The notes beneath the pieces were generated by a model that had not been told where the DNA came from, searched no databases, and worked only from the letters and a program-made list of their open reading frames with translations. The position numbers and the translations under genes are program-made. Shown here piece after piece: positions 1-9,300 of a DNA stretch of 64,000 nucleotides. Location: contig JAYFNT010000031.1 in NCBI GenBank assembly GCA_034933285.1, positions 62,001 to 126,000 on the forward strand. Direction: 5' to 3'. Origin of the DNA: RPRC01 sp034933285. GTDB lineage: Bacteria > Desulfobacterota > Desulfuromonadia > Geobacterales > Geobacteraceae. Positions within the stretch are counted from its first letter, which is position 1, and each line of letters opens with the position of its first letter.

Positions 1-159
1 CGCACCAGGTTCGGCATACGGCTGGGAGACGAACTTATAACGTCCCGCCTGCTCCAGATAGTGCCGACCGTTTCTCCCGTGGGTCACCTGCGCGAGCTCT
101 TGAAGCTGGAGGGGATAGATGGCGAATCTCAAGTTCCCGCTGTACACGCTGCTGAGTGA
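1..159 (+). CDS. C-terminal end of the gene upstream of pelE (probably PelD), partial
   Basis: Frame 1 is open from the window edge to a TGA at 157-159 and reads like a protein C-terminus (segments LGDELITSRLLQIVPTV and LRELLKLEGI). It overlaps the start of pelE by 41 nt. In known pel operons pelD, the inner-membrane c-di-GMP receptor with a GAF domain, precedes pelE, so PelD is the natural candidate. Only 52 residues are visible and no diagnostic motif is included, so the name rests on gene order. Confidence 0.5.
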   Translation, partial: RTRFGIRLGDELITSRLLQIVPTVSPVGHLRELLKLEGIDGESQVPAVHAAE

Positions 160-1111
160 GCTGGCCAGCATCTGCGCGCTGTTCTTCCCGGGCGCGGGCT
201 GGCCGCTGTTCACGGCGGCATTCATCCTTCACCTCGCGGCCAGCCTGTGCTTTGCACTGACGCTTCCCGTCACTCTTCCGCCGGGATACCTTGACAGAAG
301 GAGCCAGGGGCTGCTGTTCTTCTCATTTATTTTCTTCATGCCCCTTTTGGGCATCCTGGGGATGATGCTCATACTGCTCTACTTCAGGATGGCGGGCAAG
401 AAACGGGTGAGGCCCGAATTCTTCATCATGCCGCGGCTTCCCTTCACCGCAGTGGAGGGGGTCAAGCCGGTGACCATGGGGGAGGGGGGCGCCTGGTCGC
501 GCCTCAAGGATGAGTCCATCTCCCGGCAGATCAAGATAGAGGCGCTCATGGCGGCTGGCGCCGTTCCCGGGCAGCAGGGAAGCCGGCTGCTGCAGATGGC
601 GACCGGGGACAGCGATGACGAAATCCGCCTCGTGGCGTTCAATATTTTCGACAAGAGGGAGAAAAACATCAGCGCCGCAATCAGCCGCATGCTCCAGGAT
701 CTGAAAGCCACGGAAGACGAGGGTGAAAAAGGGGTGATCTGCGGGAGGCTCGCTTTTTCCTACTGGGAGTTCATCTACAATGAACTGGTCAGGGACGAGC
801 TGAAGGAGTTCTGCCTGGACCAGACGCTGCATTATGCGCGGATGAATGAAGAGCTCAAGGGGCCGAGTCACCCCATTTCCATGCTCATGGGCCGGGTCCT
901 GCTTCTGCGCGGGGACACGGACGGCGCGGAGCGGGCCTTTGAAAGGGCGCTTGCCCTGGGCGCCGCGCCGGGCAAGGGCGTGCCGTTCCAGGCGGAGCTC
1001 CTGTTCCGGAAGCGGGATTTCGCGGCGCTGAAGCGCCTTCTTTCCGGCTGCCCGACCTTGCGCCACAAGCCGGGCATCGGGGCGGTCGTTTCCTTTTGGG
1101 GAGGGGCATAG
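119..1111 (+). CDS. pelE: PelE, TPR-type inner-membrane protein of Pel polysaccharide export
   Basis: A 330-aa protein whose N-terminal ~90 residues contain hydrophobic membrane segments (around 10-55 and 65-90). A soluble alpha-helical part follows; near residues 255-290 it contains a TPR-like unit (LLRGDTDGAERAFERALALG). This is the PelE layout: a membrane anchor followed by TPR repeats, acting with PelD and PelG in the inner-membrane Pel synthase complex. The ATG has a good ribosome site (GGAGGGG, 6 nt upstream). The stop codon directly abuts the pelF start (TAGATG), so translation is coupled. The identity is strongly supported by pelF and pelG following. Confidence 0.85.
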   Translation: MANLKFPLYTLLSELASICALFFPGAGWPLFTAAFILHLAASLCFALTLPVTLPPGYLDRRSQGLLFFSFIFFMPLLGILGMMLILLYFRMAGKKRVRPEFFIMPRLPFTAVEGVKPVTMGEGGAWSRLKDESISRQIKIEALMAAGAVPGQQGSRLLQMATGDSDDEIRLVAFNIFDKREKNISAAISRMLQDLKATEDEGEKGVICGRLAFSYWEFIYNELVRDELKEFCLDQTLHYARMNEELKGPSHPISMLMGRVLLLRGDTDGAERAFERALALGAAPGKGVPFQAELLFRKRDFAALKRLLSGCPTLRHKPGIGAVVSFWGGA

Positions 1112-2635
1112 ATGGATCGTTTTCCGAGGGCCGACCGTGTCGATATCATGCTGCTCCTGGAAGGTACGTTTCCCTACGTCAGCGGCGGGGTATCCGGCTG
1201 GGTGGACCAAATGATACAATCCTTTCCCGAATACCGCTTCGGAGCGGTGTTCATCGGCAGCCGGCCGGAGGATTACGGGGAGCAGCGTTACGAGCTGCCG
1301 CCCAACCTGGTCCACCTGGAAGCGCACTACCTTGGAGAACAGGGAGAGGCGCCCATGATCAGGCGCCGCCCGGGCAACCCGGAAAAGCTGGAGGCCATGA
1401 GAAACTGGCATTCGTCGTTTCTGTCCCGCAGTGCTACGGACTCGGAAAAGAGGATTGTCGATCCCCGGTTCTACTGCTCCTCCGCGGACGGAGTGGACTA
1501 CTCCCAGTTTCTCTATTCAGAGTATGCGTGGGAGTTCATCACCGAAATGTACCAGTCCCGCTGTACCGACCCGTCGTTTCTCGATTACTTCTGGACGGTC
1601 AGGAGCATGCACGGGCCTCTCTGGAGGCTGGCATCAATCGCGGAAGGATTGATTCCCGCGGGGCTCTATCATGCCGTTTCCACCGGTTATGCCGGTTTCA
1701 TGGGCGCAATGCTGGGCAGCAGCCGGCAAAGGCCGCTCCTGTTGAGCGAGCACGGCATCTATACCAAGGAACGCAGGATCGACCTTTTGCAGAGCGACTG
1801 GATCAGGGACAACCGGGAAGCGCTGCAGAAGGACCCGGCTGAAATCAGCTATTACCGGACCCTGTGGATGCGCTTTTTCGAGACGCTGGGAAGGATCTGC
1901 TACTCGGTTTCCGGCGATATCGTATCCCTTTACGAAGGCGCAAGGCTCAGGCAGATCGAGGACGGCGCCCCTGCCGAACGTACGCGGGTCATTCCCAACG
2001 GTATCGACCTGGAGAGGTTCGCGCCGGTTGAAAGTGCCGAACGGCGGACTCCGCCTCCGGTGCTGAGCCTGGTGGGAAGGGTGGTGCCCATAAAGGACAT
2101 CAAGACCTTCATCCGCGCCATAAGGATACTGGCCGACAGGATTCCGGAAATAGAGGGCTGGATAGTGGGCCCGTTCGACGAGGATGTGGACTACGCCGAT
2201 GAATGCCGGGCATTGGCGGAGAGCCTGCAGGTGAGTGAGCGGGTGCGTTTCATGGGCATGAGGAACGTCGAAGAAATATACCCCCGGTCCGGCGTCGTTT
2301 TGCTCAGCTCGATCAGCGAGGGTCTGCCTCTGGTGGTCATCGAGTCCTTTGCTGCCGGTGTACCTGTTGTTGCCACCGATGTGGGCGCCTGCAGCCAGCT
2401 CGTTTACGGTGTCGGCCCCGAGGACCGCGAACTCGGTGCGGCCGGTGCGATCGTGGGCATCAACGATCCCAAGGCGCTGGCGGAAGCGTCCTGCGAGTTC
2501 CTGCAATCGCCGGAACAGTGGAAGGCGGCCAGTGACGCTGCCCTGCGCAGGGTCCGGCGCTATTACACCACCGGAAGGATGGTTTCCGAGTACCGTAAAC
2601 TCTACGAAAAGGGGTTGCAGCAATGGCAGGCATAG
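1112..2635 (+). CDS. pelF: PelF, cytosolic GT4-family glycosyltransferase of Pel synthesis
   Basis: A 507-aa GT-B glycosyltransferase. The N-terminal domain begins with the typical PelF segment 'LLLEGTFPYVSGGVSGWVDQ' near residue 10. The C-terminal half carries the donor site: 'SLVGRVVPIKDIKTFIRA' near residue 318 and the EX7E-type element 'SEGLPLVVIESFAAGVPVVA' near residue 410. In Pseudomonas, PelF polymerises the amino-sugar polymer from UDP-sugars at the cytoplasmic face and works with PelD, PelE and PelG. Length agrees with the family (about 500 aa). The reading frame starts immediately after the pelE stop and ends 13 nt inside pelG. Confidence 0.93.
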   Translation: MDRFPRADRVDIMLLLEGTFPYVSGGVSGWVDQMIQSFPEYRFGAVFIGSRPEDYGEQRYELPPNLVHLEAHYLGEQGEAPMIRRRPGNPEKLEAMRNWHSSFLSRSATDSEKRIVDPRFYCSSADGVDYSQFLYSEYAWEFITEMYQSRCTDPSFLDYFWTVRSMHGPLWRLASIAEGLIPAGLYHAVSTGYAGFMGAMLGSSRQRPLLLSEHGIYTKERRIDLLQSDWIRDNREALQKDPAEISYYRTLWMRFFETLGRICYSVSGDIVSLYEGARLRQIEDGAPAERTRVIPNGIDLERFAPVESAERRTPPPVLSLVGRVVPIKDIKTFIRAIRILADRIPEIEGWIVGPFDEDVDYADECRALAESLQVSERVRFMGMRNVEEIYPRSGVVLLSSISEGLPLVVIESFAAGVPVVATDVGACSQLVYGVGPEDRELGAAGAIVGINDPKALAEASCEFLQSPEQWKAASDAALRRVRRYYTTGRMVSEYRKLYEKGLQQWQA

Positions 2636-3993
2636 GATTCGAACTGCGCAAACTGATGAAGAGGGATTCCTATTTCTCCCTGCTCCAGGCCTATGCCTAT
2701 GCCGGGATCATCAGCAGCGGCCCCTGGATTCTCTCCATAATCGCGGTGCTCTTCATCGGCATCATTTCCCTCAAGGTGGTCATCCCGCCTTCGCTCATCA
2801 GCCAGTTCCAGACCGCGGTGACCTACCTGATGGCCGCCAGCCTCATACTTACCGGGTTTTTCCAGCTTGCTTTCACCCGTTATAGCGCCGACCGGATCTT
2901 CGAAAAGGAACACTACCGCCTCATACCCAACATGAATGGCGTCATCCTCATGGTGACCACCGTGGCGGGTTGTCTGGTCTTCCCCTTCGCACTCCTGCTG
3001 TTCGACGCCCAGTCCCTGTTGTTCAGGATCCTGTTTGCCACGACCTTCGTGGTGCTGTGCAATGTCTGGATCGCGGCCATCCTCCTTTCGGGATTGAAGG
3101 CCTACAAGTCCATCCTGGCAAATTTCGCCATAGGGTACGGAGTCACCGTGGTCCTGGCGGTATCCCTGCGCTTCCTGAACTTGGAAGGCCTGATGCTGGG
3201 GTTCCTGGTCGGCCAGTTCGTCCTGCTCATGGGCATGCTGCTGGTGGTTTACCGCAATTACCCCTCCCGCAAGTTCCTGGAGTTCGACTTTCTGCGCAAG
3301 GGCAGGGTGCGCACTGCCCTGGTGCTGACCGGTTTTTTCTACAACCTGGGCATCTGGGCCGACAAGATAGTGTTCTGGTTCCACCCCTATACCGGTAATC
3401 CGGTCATCGGCCCCTTGCGGGCCTCCGAGGTGTACGACCTGCCCATATTCCTCGCCTACCTGGCCATCCTGCCGGGCATGGCGGTGTTCCTGGCCAGGAT
3501 GGAGACCGACTTCGTGGAGTTCTACGACAAGTATTACGATGCGGTCAGGGAGGGCGGCACGCTCAACCACATTTATGAAATGAAGGACGAGATGGTGCGG
3601 ATGGCCCGCGAGGGGATCTACGACATCATGAAGATCCAGGCTATCGCCGCCATCGGCATCTTCCTCCTGGGCCGTCCGCTGCTGCGGCTGGCGGGAATTG
3701 ACGAGCTCATCTTCCCGCTGCTCTACGTGGATGTGGCAGGAGCCAGTTTTCAGGTGGTGTTTCTCGCCATCCTTAACATCTATTTCTACCTTGACCGGCG
3801 CAAGAGGGTGCTTTCCCTGGTCATGCTGTTCGCCGGGCTGAATATCGTCTTCAGCATCCTTTCCATCATGGCCGGGCCATTCTTCTACGGGTACGGGTTC
3901 GCCCTGTCGCTGGTCGTTGCCATCTTTGCCGGCATGCTGCTCCTGGACCGGGACCTGGGTATTTTGGAGTACGAGACCTTCATGCTGAGGTAG
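2623..3993 (+). CDS. pelG: PelG, polytopic membrane protein of the Pel exopolysaccharide complex
   Basis: A 456-aa protein with about twelve hydrophobic segments and the family-typical start 'MAGIGFELRKLMKRDSYFSL'. PelG belongs to the MOP/flippase-like superfamily and is thought to carry the growing Pel chain through the inner membrane. Its ATG lies inside the end of pelF (13-nt overlap) and is preceded by an AAAGGGG ribosome site within pelF. It is the last gene of the operon; a hairpin at 4098-4137 follows about 100 nt later. Confidence 0.92.
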   Translation: MAGIGFELRKLMKRDSYFSLLQAYAYAGIISSGPWILSIIAVLFIGIISLKVVIPPSLISQFQTAVTYLMAASLILTGFFQLAFTRYSADRIFEKEHYRLIPNMNGVILMVTTVAGCLVFPFALLLFDAQSLLFRILFATTFVVLCNVWIAAILLSGLKAYKSILANFAIGYGVTVVLAVSLRFLNLEGLMLGFLVGQFVLLMGMLLVVYRNYPSRKFLEFDFLRKGRVRTALVLTGFFYNLGIWADKIVFWFHPYTGNPVIGPLRASEVYDLPIFLAYLAILPGMAVFLARMETDFVEFYDKYYDAVREGGTLNHIYEMKDEMVRMAREGIYDIMKIQAIAAIGIFLLGRPLLRLAGIDELIFPLLYVDVAGASFQVVFLAILNIYFYLDRRKRVLSLVMLFAGLNIVFSILSIMAGPFFYGYGFALSLVVAIFAGMLLLDRDLGILEYETFMLR

Positions 3994-4097
3994 GGTGAAT
4001 TGAAATAATCCTCTCTATCCAATCCACCACTTATGCCCATTCCTGGGCACTTGCCAGAGGTTTGTCATCTGCGGAAACATCATTGCCAACGGTAAAA

Positions 4098-4137
4098 GGA
4101 AGCGTCAGTCGCAGGCAGTTTACTTGGGACGCTTCCT
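4098..4137 (+). terminator. Probable terminator of the pel operon
   Basis: The arms GGAAGCGTC and GACGCTTCC are perfect complements separated by about 20 nt and are followed by a pyrimidine-rich CTCCTTTCC tail. It is about 100 nt beyond the pelG stop. There is no clean T-run, so it may be a moderate terminator or a stabilising hairpin. Confidence 0.55.
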
Positions 4138-4174
4138 CCTTTCCCCGGCCTGGCATTTCTCGGACCGGTTTCTA

Positions 4175-4350
4175 ATGTAAATAAAATAATTACGCGGAAT
4201 GTTGACGAAAAAGCGGCGACGGGTGTAAAAATATGCTAATTTTCGTTTTCCCGGGAGTCTTTCATGCTGATTGATATGGGGATGCGGGTTTCGTGTGGGA
4301 CAAACAGGGCCGTCCGTGCCAGCTGCAAGCTGGTCGGGCGGCTTTCTGAT
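4175..4350 (+). ncRNA. Repeated intergenic element, copy 1: candidate small RNA or leader with terminator
   Basis: The first 81 nt (4175-4255) match 36843-36923 without gaps at 72 of 81 positions by eye. The shared block has a TTGACG box at 4202 and, 18 nt further on, a TGTAAAAA that could be an extended -10. Next comes a conserved 14-mer, GGGGATGCGGGTTT, at 4278. A GC-rich hairpin at 4309-4342 (GCCGTCC / GGGCGGC, inner CCAGC / GCTGG) is followed by TTTCTGATTT. No ORF is conserved across the copies. The order promoter-like block, variable middle, terminator suggests a ~110-nt transcript. The family is unknown to me. Confidence 0.5.
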
Positions 4351-4425
4351 TTGCAGTCTGCCTCCTCCTGTTGAGCAATCCTGGCTGGAAGTAAGCGTCG
4401 GGCTGTCTGCGAGTTGCTGGAGGGT

Positions 4426-4536
4426 CAGATCTACAGAATTCAGCTTATGTGATCTGTAGATCTGGCCGTTAAGGGTTCTGTGACCCCTAACGGTTCCTCA
4501 ACAAAAATGAGCATGGCAAATACCGAATCGCCATGC
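4426..4536 (+). promoter_or_regulatory. Structured 5' leader with three consecutive hairpins
   Basis: Three perfect or near-perfect hairpins lie in the 130 nt before the next start codon. They are CAGATCTACAGA / TCTGTAGATCTG at 4426-4464 (12 bp), CCGTTAAGGG / CCCCTAACGG at 4466-4493, and GCATGGC / GCCATGC at 4511-4536. The last ends about 7 nt before the GAAAGGTG ribosome site of the gene at 4555, so folding could affect initiation. No known riboswitch consensus was recognised. Confidence 0.45.
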
Positions 4537-4554
4537 CTGTCGAAAGGTGTGCAC

Positions 4555-5067
4555 ATGGAAACTTTCTCTGAAGATTCACTGCGCAGGGGGCACAGGCTGG
4601 CCGTCCTCATCGGCTGGGCTATGATCTTGAGCGTCCTGGCGTATGCCGGGGTAGTCGAATTCCTCTCGCGAAGCAACGCCCCCTTTGCAGGTTATTCCCC
4701 GCTTCCGGCCGATGTATTCAACACGCTCCGCCTCGTGCTGCTCGGGGTCTGCCTGATCGATTACGCGATCATCCCTTTCCTGCGCAACCGGGTCCTGTTG
4801 GCACGGAATCAACCGGGAAGACCGTCGGTCGGCAATCTGCCGGCGCCAGTCGCCAGGCTGCTGAGCGCCTCTGTCATCACCTTCGCCTTCTGCGAATCCA
4901 TTGCCATCTATGGGCTTGTCCTGTTCCTCTTGAACGCCGCCCGGCAGGAATTCTACCTGTTCCTCTGCCTGTCGCTCCTTGCCTTCGTGATCCACTTCCC
5001 CCGCCATGAGCGCTGGCAGGAGTGGGCGCGGAACATGGGAAACGCTATCAGGTCGGAATTTAAGTAA
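4555..5067 (+). CDS. Small four-helix membrane protein of unknown function
   Basis: A 170-aa protein with four hydrophobic stretches (about residues 15-35, 55-75, 100-125 and 128-150) and a basic C-terminus. I do not recognise a family. The reading frame is open further upstream, but the ATG at 4555 is chosen because GAAAGGTG lies 6 nt before it, while earlier ATGs fall inside the hairpins of the leader. It stands alone between the candidate RNA element at 4175 and a hairpin at 5158-5216. The long structured leader suggests post-transcriptional control. Confidence 0.7.
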   Translation: METFSEDSLRRGHRLAVLIGWAMILSVLAYAGVVEFLSRSNAPFAGYSPLPADVFNTLRLVLLGVCLIDYAIIPFLRNRVLLARNQPGRPSVGNLPAPVARLLSASVITFAFCESIAIYGLVLFLLNAARQEFYLFLCLSLLAFVIHFPRHERWQEWARNMGNAIRSEFK

Positions 5068-5157
5068 GCAGAAGAAAGGAATATGTGGAAAAATGGGGAA
5101 GTGTCGCTATTTATCCAAATTATCTTTGCTGAATCATAATATTGACAGAGGTGATAA

Positions 5158-5216
5158 TGCCAACCAGGGTGACGACCCGCCTGAAATGAGGCGGGTCAAT
5201 CCCCTGCTCGTTAGGT
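5158..5216 (+). other. Hairpin with attC-like end boxes
   Basis: A nested inverted repeat: AAC, then CAGGG, GACCCGCC, an 8-nt loop, GGCGGGTC, CCCTG, and finally GTTAGGT at 5210-5216. GTTAGGT fits the GTTRRRY core of integron attC sites, and AAC / GTT close the outer stem. The 5' box (TGCCAAC) fits the RYYYAAC consensus only in part. It may simply be a bidirectional terminator between 5067 and 5288. Confidence 0.3.
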
Positions 5217-5287
5217 GGGCACTGCATATCGGCGCTAAAAATAGACAATCAGGAATTAGTTTAAAGAAAAATTAAAGAGGAAACCAT

Positions 5288-6049
5288 ATGAACAATTGGT
5301 TTACAATAGATCAAATTGACAAGGACACTTATATCATCAGCGAATACCGCCACTGGGAGGAAACGCATTGTTTTCTCCTGAATGGCTCTGAACACAGTCT
5401 GCTGATTGATACCGGGCTTGGAATCTGTAATATCTATGACAACATCATTACGCTGACTGACAAGCCGGTTACCGCAGTAGCCACTCACATTCACTGGGAT
5501 CATATTGGCGGTCATCAATACTTTCCAGATTTTTATGCTCATGAGGATGAACTGAACTGGCTGAGCGGAGAATTTCCTCTGACGATGGAGCAGATTCAAG
5601 GCATGGTCGTTGACCGCTGTGACCTGCCGGAAGGTTATGATGTAGACAGATATGAATTTTTTCAGGGGAAGCCGACACGTGTACTCAAAGATAATGACGT
5701 TGTTAATCTTGGGGATCGCGTTGTTCAAATCGTGCATACGCCCGGGCATTCGCCGGGGCATATGTGTTTTTGGGAAAATGAACGCGGTTATCTTTTTACC
5801 GGTGACCTGGTTTATAAAGACACATTATTTGCTTACTATCCGTCCACCGATCCAGAGGCGTACCTCAACTCTCTAGAGCGGGTGTCGGCGCTGCCGGTGA
5901 AACATGTATTCCCGGCACATCACACGTTGAATATTCAGCCTGAGATTCTGGTCCGAATGCGAGACGCTTTTCGGCAGTTGCAGGGTGAGGGCAAATTGCA
6001 TCATGGTAGCGGAACATTTGACTATGGCGACTGGGCAATATGGCTTTAA
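5288..6049 (+). CDS. MBL-fold metallo-hydrolase (glyoxalase II / lactamase-like)
   Basis: A 253-aa metallo-beta-lactamase-fold protein. The metal site is clear: THIHWDHIGG near residue 60 (HxHxDH), a downstream histidine in 'HTPGHSPGHMCFW' near 150, the bridging aspartate in 'YLFTGDLVYKD' near 172, and a final histidine in 'VFPAHHTLN' near 208. The exact substrate cannot be told from the sequence. The ATG has AGAGGAAA upstream. Its base composition is visibly more AT-rich than the pel genes, consistent with acquisition. No operon partner; a RAYT relic follows. Confidence 0.85.
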   Translation: MNNWFTIDQIDKDTYIISEYRHWEETHCFLLNGSEHSLLIDTGLGICNIYDNIITLTDKPVTAVATHIHWDHIGGHQYFPDFYAHEDELNWLSGEFPLTMEQIQGMVVDRCDLPEGYDVDRYEFFQGKPTRVLKDNDVVNLGDRVVQIVHTPGHSPGHMCFWENERGYLFTGDLVYKDTLFAYYPSTDPEAYLNSLERVSALPVKHVFPAHHTLNIQPEILVRMRDAFRQLQGEGKLHHGSGTFDYGDWAIWL

Positions 6050-6172
6050 TCGGCCAGGGTTCGATGCACACTTCCAATTTGGTGGTCTAGGGCGCGTTGT
6101 TGATAAAGTAAACTTAGCGACGCGAATTATCTCAAATAACTTGAATTTTTACGAAGAGGGAGAGGAAAAAGA

Positions 6173-6265
6173 ATGCCGAGGCAGGCACGACTGGAAACGC
6201 CAGGGACGCTGCATCATGTGATAGAGTCACCCAAAGGGGTCAGGGCTACACATTTCATATTTTAA
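6173..6265 (+). pseudogene. Relic of a REP-associated tyrosine transposase (RAYT / Y1_Tnp)
   Basis: From the ATG at 6173 the frame reads MPRQARLETPGTLHHV, the characteristic N-terminus of RAYT (Y1-type) transposases in this group. After 16 residues it diverges and stops at 6265, so the catalytic region is lost. A GGAG/GAGGAAA ribosome site is still present. Just after the break, at about 6235, is GGGGTCAGG, the motif found in the arms of the short palindromes scattered from 10 to 33 kb. This supports a link between RAYT and those repeats. Confidence 0.6.
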
Positions 6266-6394
6266 GCAACCCCTTCACCCGTTTAATCTTTTCCCCTGGC
6301 TCCTTTTACTTCTCCAATTTCAATTGAAACCTGCGACTTGCCTCCGTAATTGCTGATTCACGTATTGCATAACGAGAATGTTACCGCATTAATC

Positions 6395-9300
6395 TCAGTG
6401 GGGCGCTTGCTCACAAAAGCGCACCAAAAAGGCAGCGCCCTTGTTCCCTTCCATGGTTAACTCCCCCCGCAACTGCTTTGCCAGCATCGTTACCAGTTGC
6501 ATCCCCAGTGTGCCGGTCCGGGTAATGTCCAGATCTGACGGTAGCCCGATGCCGCTGTCCGCCACCCTGAGGGTAATCTGCCCATCCTCGCCCTTGAGAA
6601 AGCTCACGAGGATCTCCCCCTGTCGGTTCCCGGGAAAGGCGTGCTTGATGGCGTTGGTGATCAGTTCGTTGATGATCAGGCCGCACGGGATTGCCTGCTC
6701 CAGGCCGATTGAGATCTCTTCGCAGTCTATCTTGAGCGCCACTCTGTCGGGGTCCGCCATGTAGGTCTGCAATAGGTTCACGGACAGGTCCTCAATATAC
6801 ATGGCGAAATCTATAGAGGTGAAATCAGCCGATTTGTACAGCCTTTCATGGATGAGAGCCATCGCCCTGATCCGGTCCTGGCTCACCCGGAAGGCCGTGA
6901 GCGCCTCCCCGTCCCTGATACCCTCCGACTGGAGATCGAGGAGGGAACAGATTATCTGAAGATTGTTCTTTACCCGGTGGTGGACCTCCTTCAAAAGGAC
7001 CGACTTCTCAGCGAGGGATGCGCGGATCTGCTCCTCCGCCCGCTTTCGCTCGATCAACCGCCACATCCCTTCCATCAGCAGGGTCAGCTGGTTTACGTCG
7101 CCCTCGTTGTAATCCTCCTCTTTGTTCCCGACGCCGGCCACCAGCACAATCCTGCCGTCGATTATTACCGGCAGGTTCATATGGCGCGCAAGCCGGACGT
7201 GTCCCTCGGGCGTACCTTTTTTCCATGGATTGGCTGCGGCGTAATCGTTGGTGATGACGGGCCGGCGCTGCCGCACGGCTTCGCCCCACAATCCGGTCGT
7301 TGCCACAGGATAAATCCTCGGATAGCCCGGCACCCTGCACTCGTCCATGGCTTCGTGGGACCAGAGCTGCATGGTCATGACGCTCTCGTCTTCGTTCATG
7401 AACGCCAGGTAGCCCAGCCTGCTCCTGGTCACTCTTACCGCCGCTTCAAATGCGAAGCTCATGATCTCATCCAGTGTCGAGCCGGACATCTGGTTCAACT
7501 GGAGCAACGCCTCCCCCCGCTCGGCATTGAGGCGCAGTTCCTCCTCGGCCCGCCTGGCTTCGGTGTTGTCGAGGAACGTGGCTATGACGGTCGGTTTTCC
7601 AAGGTACTCGATAACACCGGCCGAGACGATGACCCATCTTTCCTCACCGCTCTTGGCGATCAACCTATGTTCATACTTACTCGGCGCCGGTTCTCCCCGC
7701 AGCCGGGACCTGCTTCGTTCACGAATCAGCTCCTTATGATTATCGCCGCACCAATCCCAGAAATTCATCTTCAGAAGCTCACCCTCGCTGTATCCGAAGA
7801 AACTGGTCGTGGCTGGATTCGCGTAGATGAACCTGTCCCCTTGATGGAGGACGATGGCCGCGGGGGCTGTCTCGGCCAGCACCCGGAACTTCTCCTCGCT
7901 CTCCCGCAAGGCATCCTCCGCCTTCTTTCGTTCCGTTATGTCCGTGGTAAAAGAGCAGCTGAATTCCTGTTCTCCGTACATAAGATAGTCGATCATCACC
8001 TCAACCGGATAAATCGTCCCATCCTTGCGGCGGTGAAAAGATTCAAACATATAATTTCCGGCGGCAGCCAGTTTGCTTCTGTGCTTCTTCCAGAATTCCC
8101 TGGTAAGGGAGGGATCGATATCAAAGAAGCTCATGGAGGATATCTCTTCCCGCGAATAACCGAGGGCCTTTGCCGCGTGCTCATTGGCGGAGAGAATCCT
8201 TGCTTCACCGTCCCCCCTCATTATCTCTATGGAGGCCTTGTCGATGATGAAATGGCTTATCTTCAGGGCATCTTCGGCCTTCTTGCGCCGGCTTATGTCC
8301 ATCACTATGCCCTGATAGTGGGATATCTTGCCATCGGAATCCCGCTCAACAACCGTCCTGTCGTATACCCAGCGAATATCCCCACCCTTGGTGATTATCC
8401 GGTATTCCTGCTGAAAGCTCTTCACTCCTTCGGCGCAGTACTCTGCTACCTCCGAGGCAACCCGTTCCAGGTCCTCCGGATGCAACATTGCCGCAAATGT
8501 GACGGCGCCGGAAAGGAGTTCATCCCGGGTGTAGCCGAATTGTACGACATTCGCAGAGACAAGTTCCACCGGCCATCCTTCGGTAGCCCGCCATCGGAAT
8601 AAAACCACGGGGCTGTTCTCCACCACCAGGTTGGCCTGGTGCAGCTCTTCGGAAATCCGCTGCTGTTGCGCCAGGGACTGGGTGAGCTGGATATTGGCGA
8701 TGCTGATCCTTGATATCAGCACCGCCAGTTTTGTGAAGAACTCCATGCTGCTCTCGATGGTCTGCCTGCTCCACCTCGGCACCCTATCGAGGGCCGCCAG
8801 GTACTCTTTCTCGTCGAAACCGTAGGTCTGCGCCTGCTTTCTGAAAAGCTCGTAATCCGGAATCTCGTCATCGAAGAGGAACTGTCCCATGAAAATATTG
8901 GCGATATGCTTTCCGCCTATGATTATTGGGGTAGCGATGTCCCACATGTTGTTCCGGCATTTGTAGAGGGAATATTTCCCCTCCGCGATGTTCCGGGTAA
9001 CATATGTGTCACTCTCCATGCAATTTTTCAGGGTTTCCGGGTGAAGCCGGTGAAATCGGGTGCAGATTTCCTGCCACCCTATGGCGACCAGGACGTTGCC
9101 GTTTATGTCGGTTATAGACATCGGGAGTTTGGTCGCTTTATGAAAAGAATTCATCAGATCCTGGAGAGCATGGTAATCAATCATAGCGCCGATTTCCTGA
9201 CGGCTTAAGTTCCTATCCCCGGACAACAGGCTTTCCGGATCGGCAATCGAAAAACCGCTCATTCCGCCCAACGTTCCAACAGAGGCATTGGGCGCCTTTC

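Noticed and set aside
4175..4345. c-di-GMP (GEMM) riboswitch for the element near pel and the autotransporter
   Set aside because: The conserved GEMM blocks and tetraloop receptor are not present in either copy.
6848..8602. Long open frame (584 codons) on the plus strand opposite the sensor kinase
   Set aside because: It lies entirely antisense to a clear kinase gene in GC-rich DNA, has no domain and no ribosome site.
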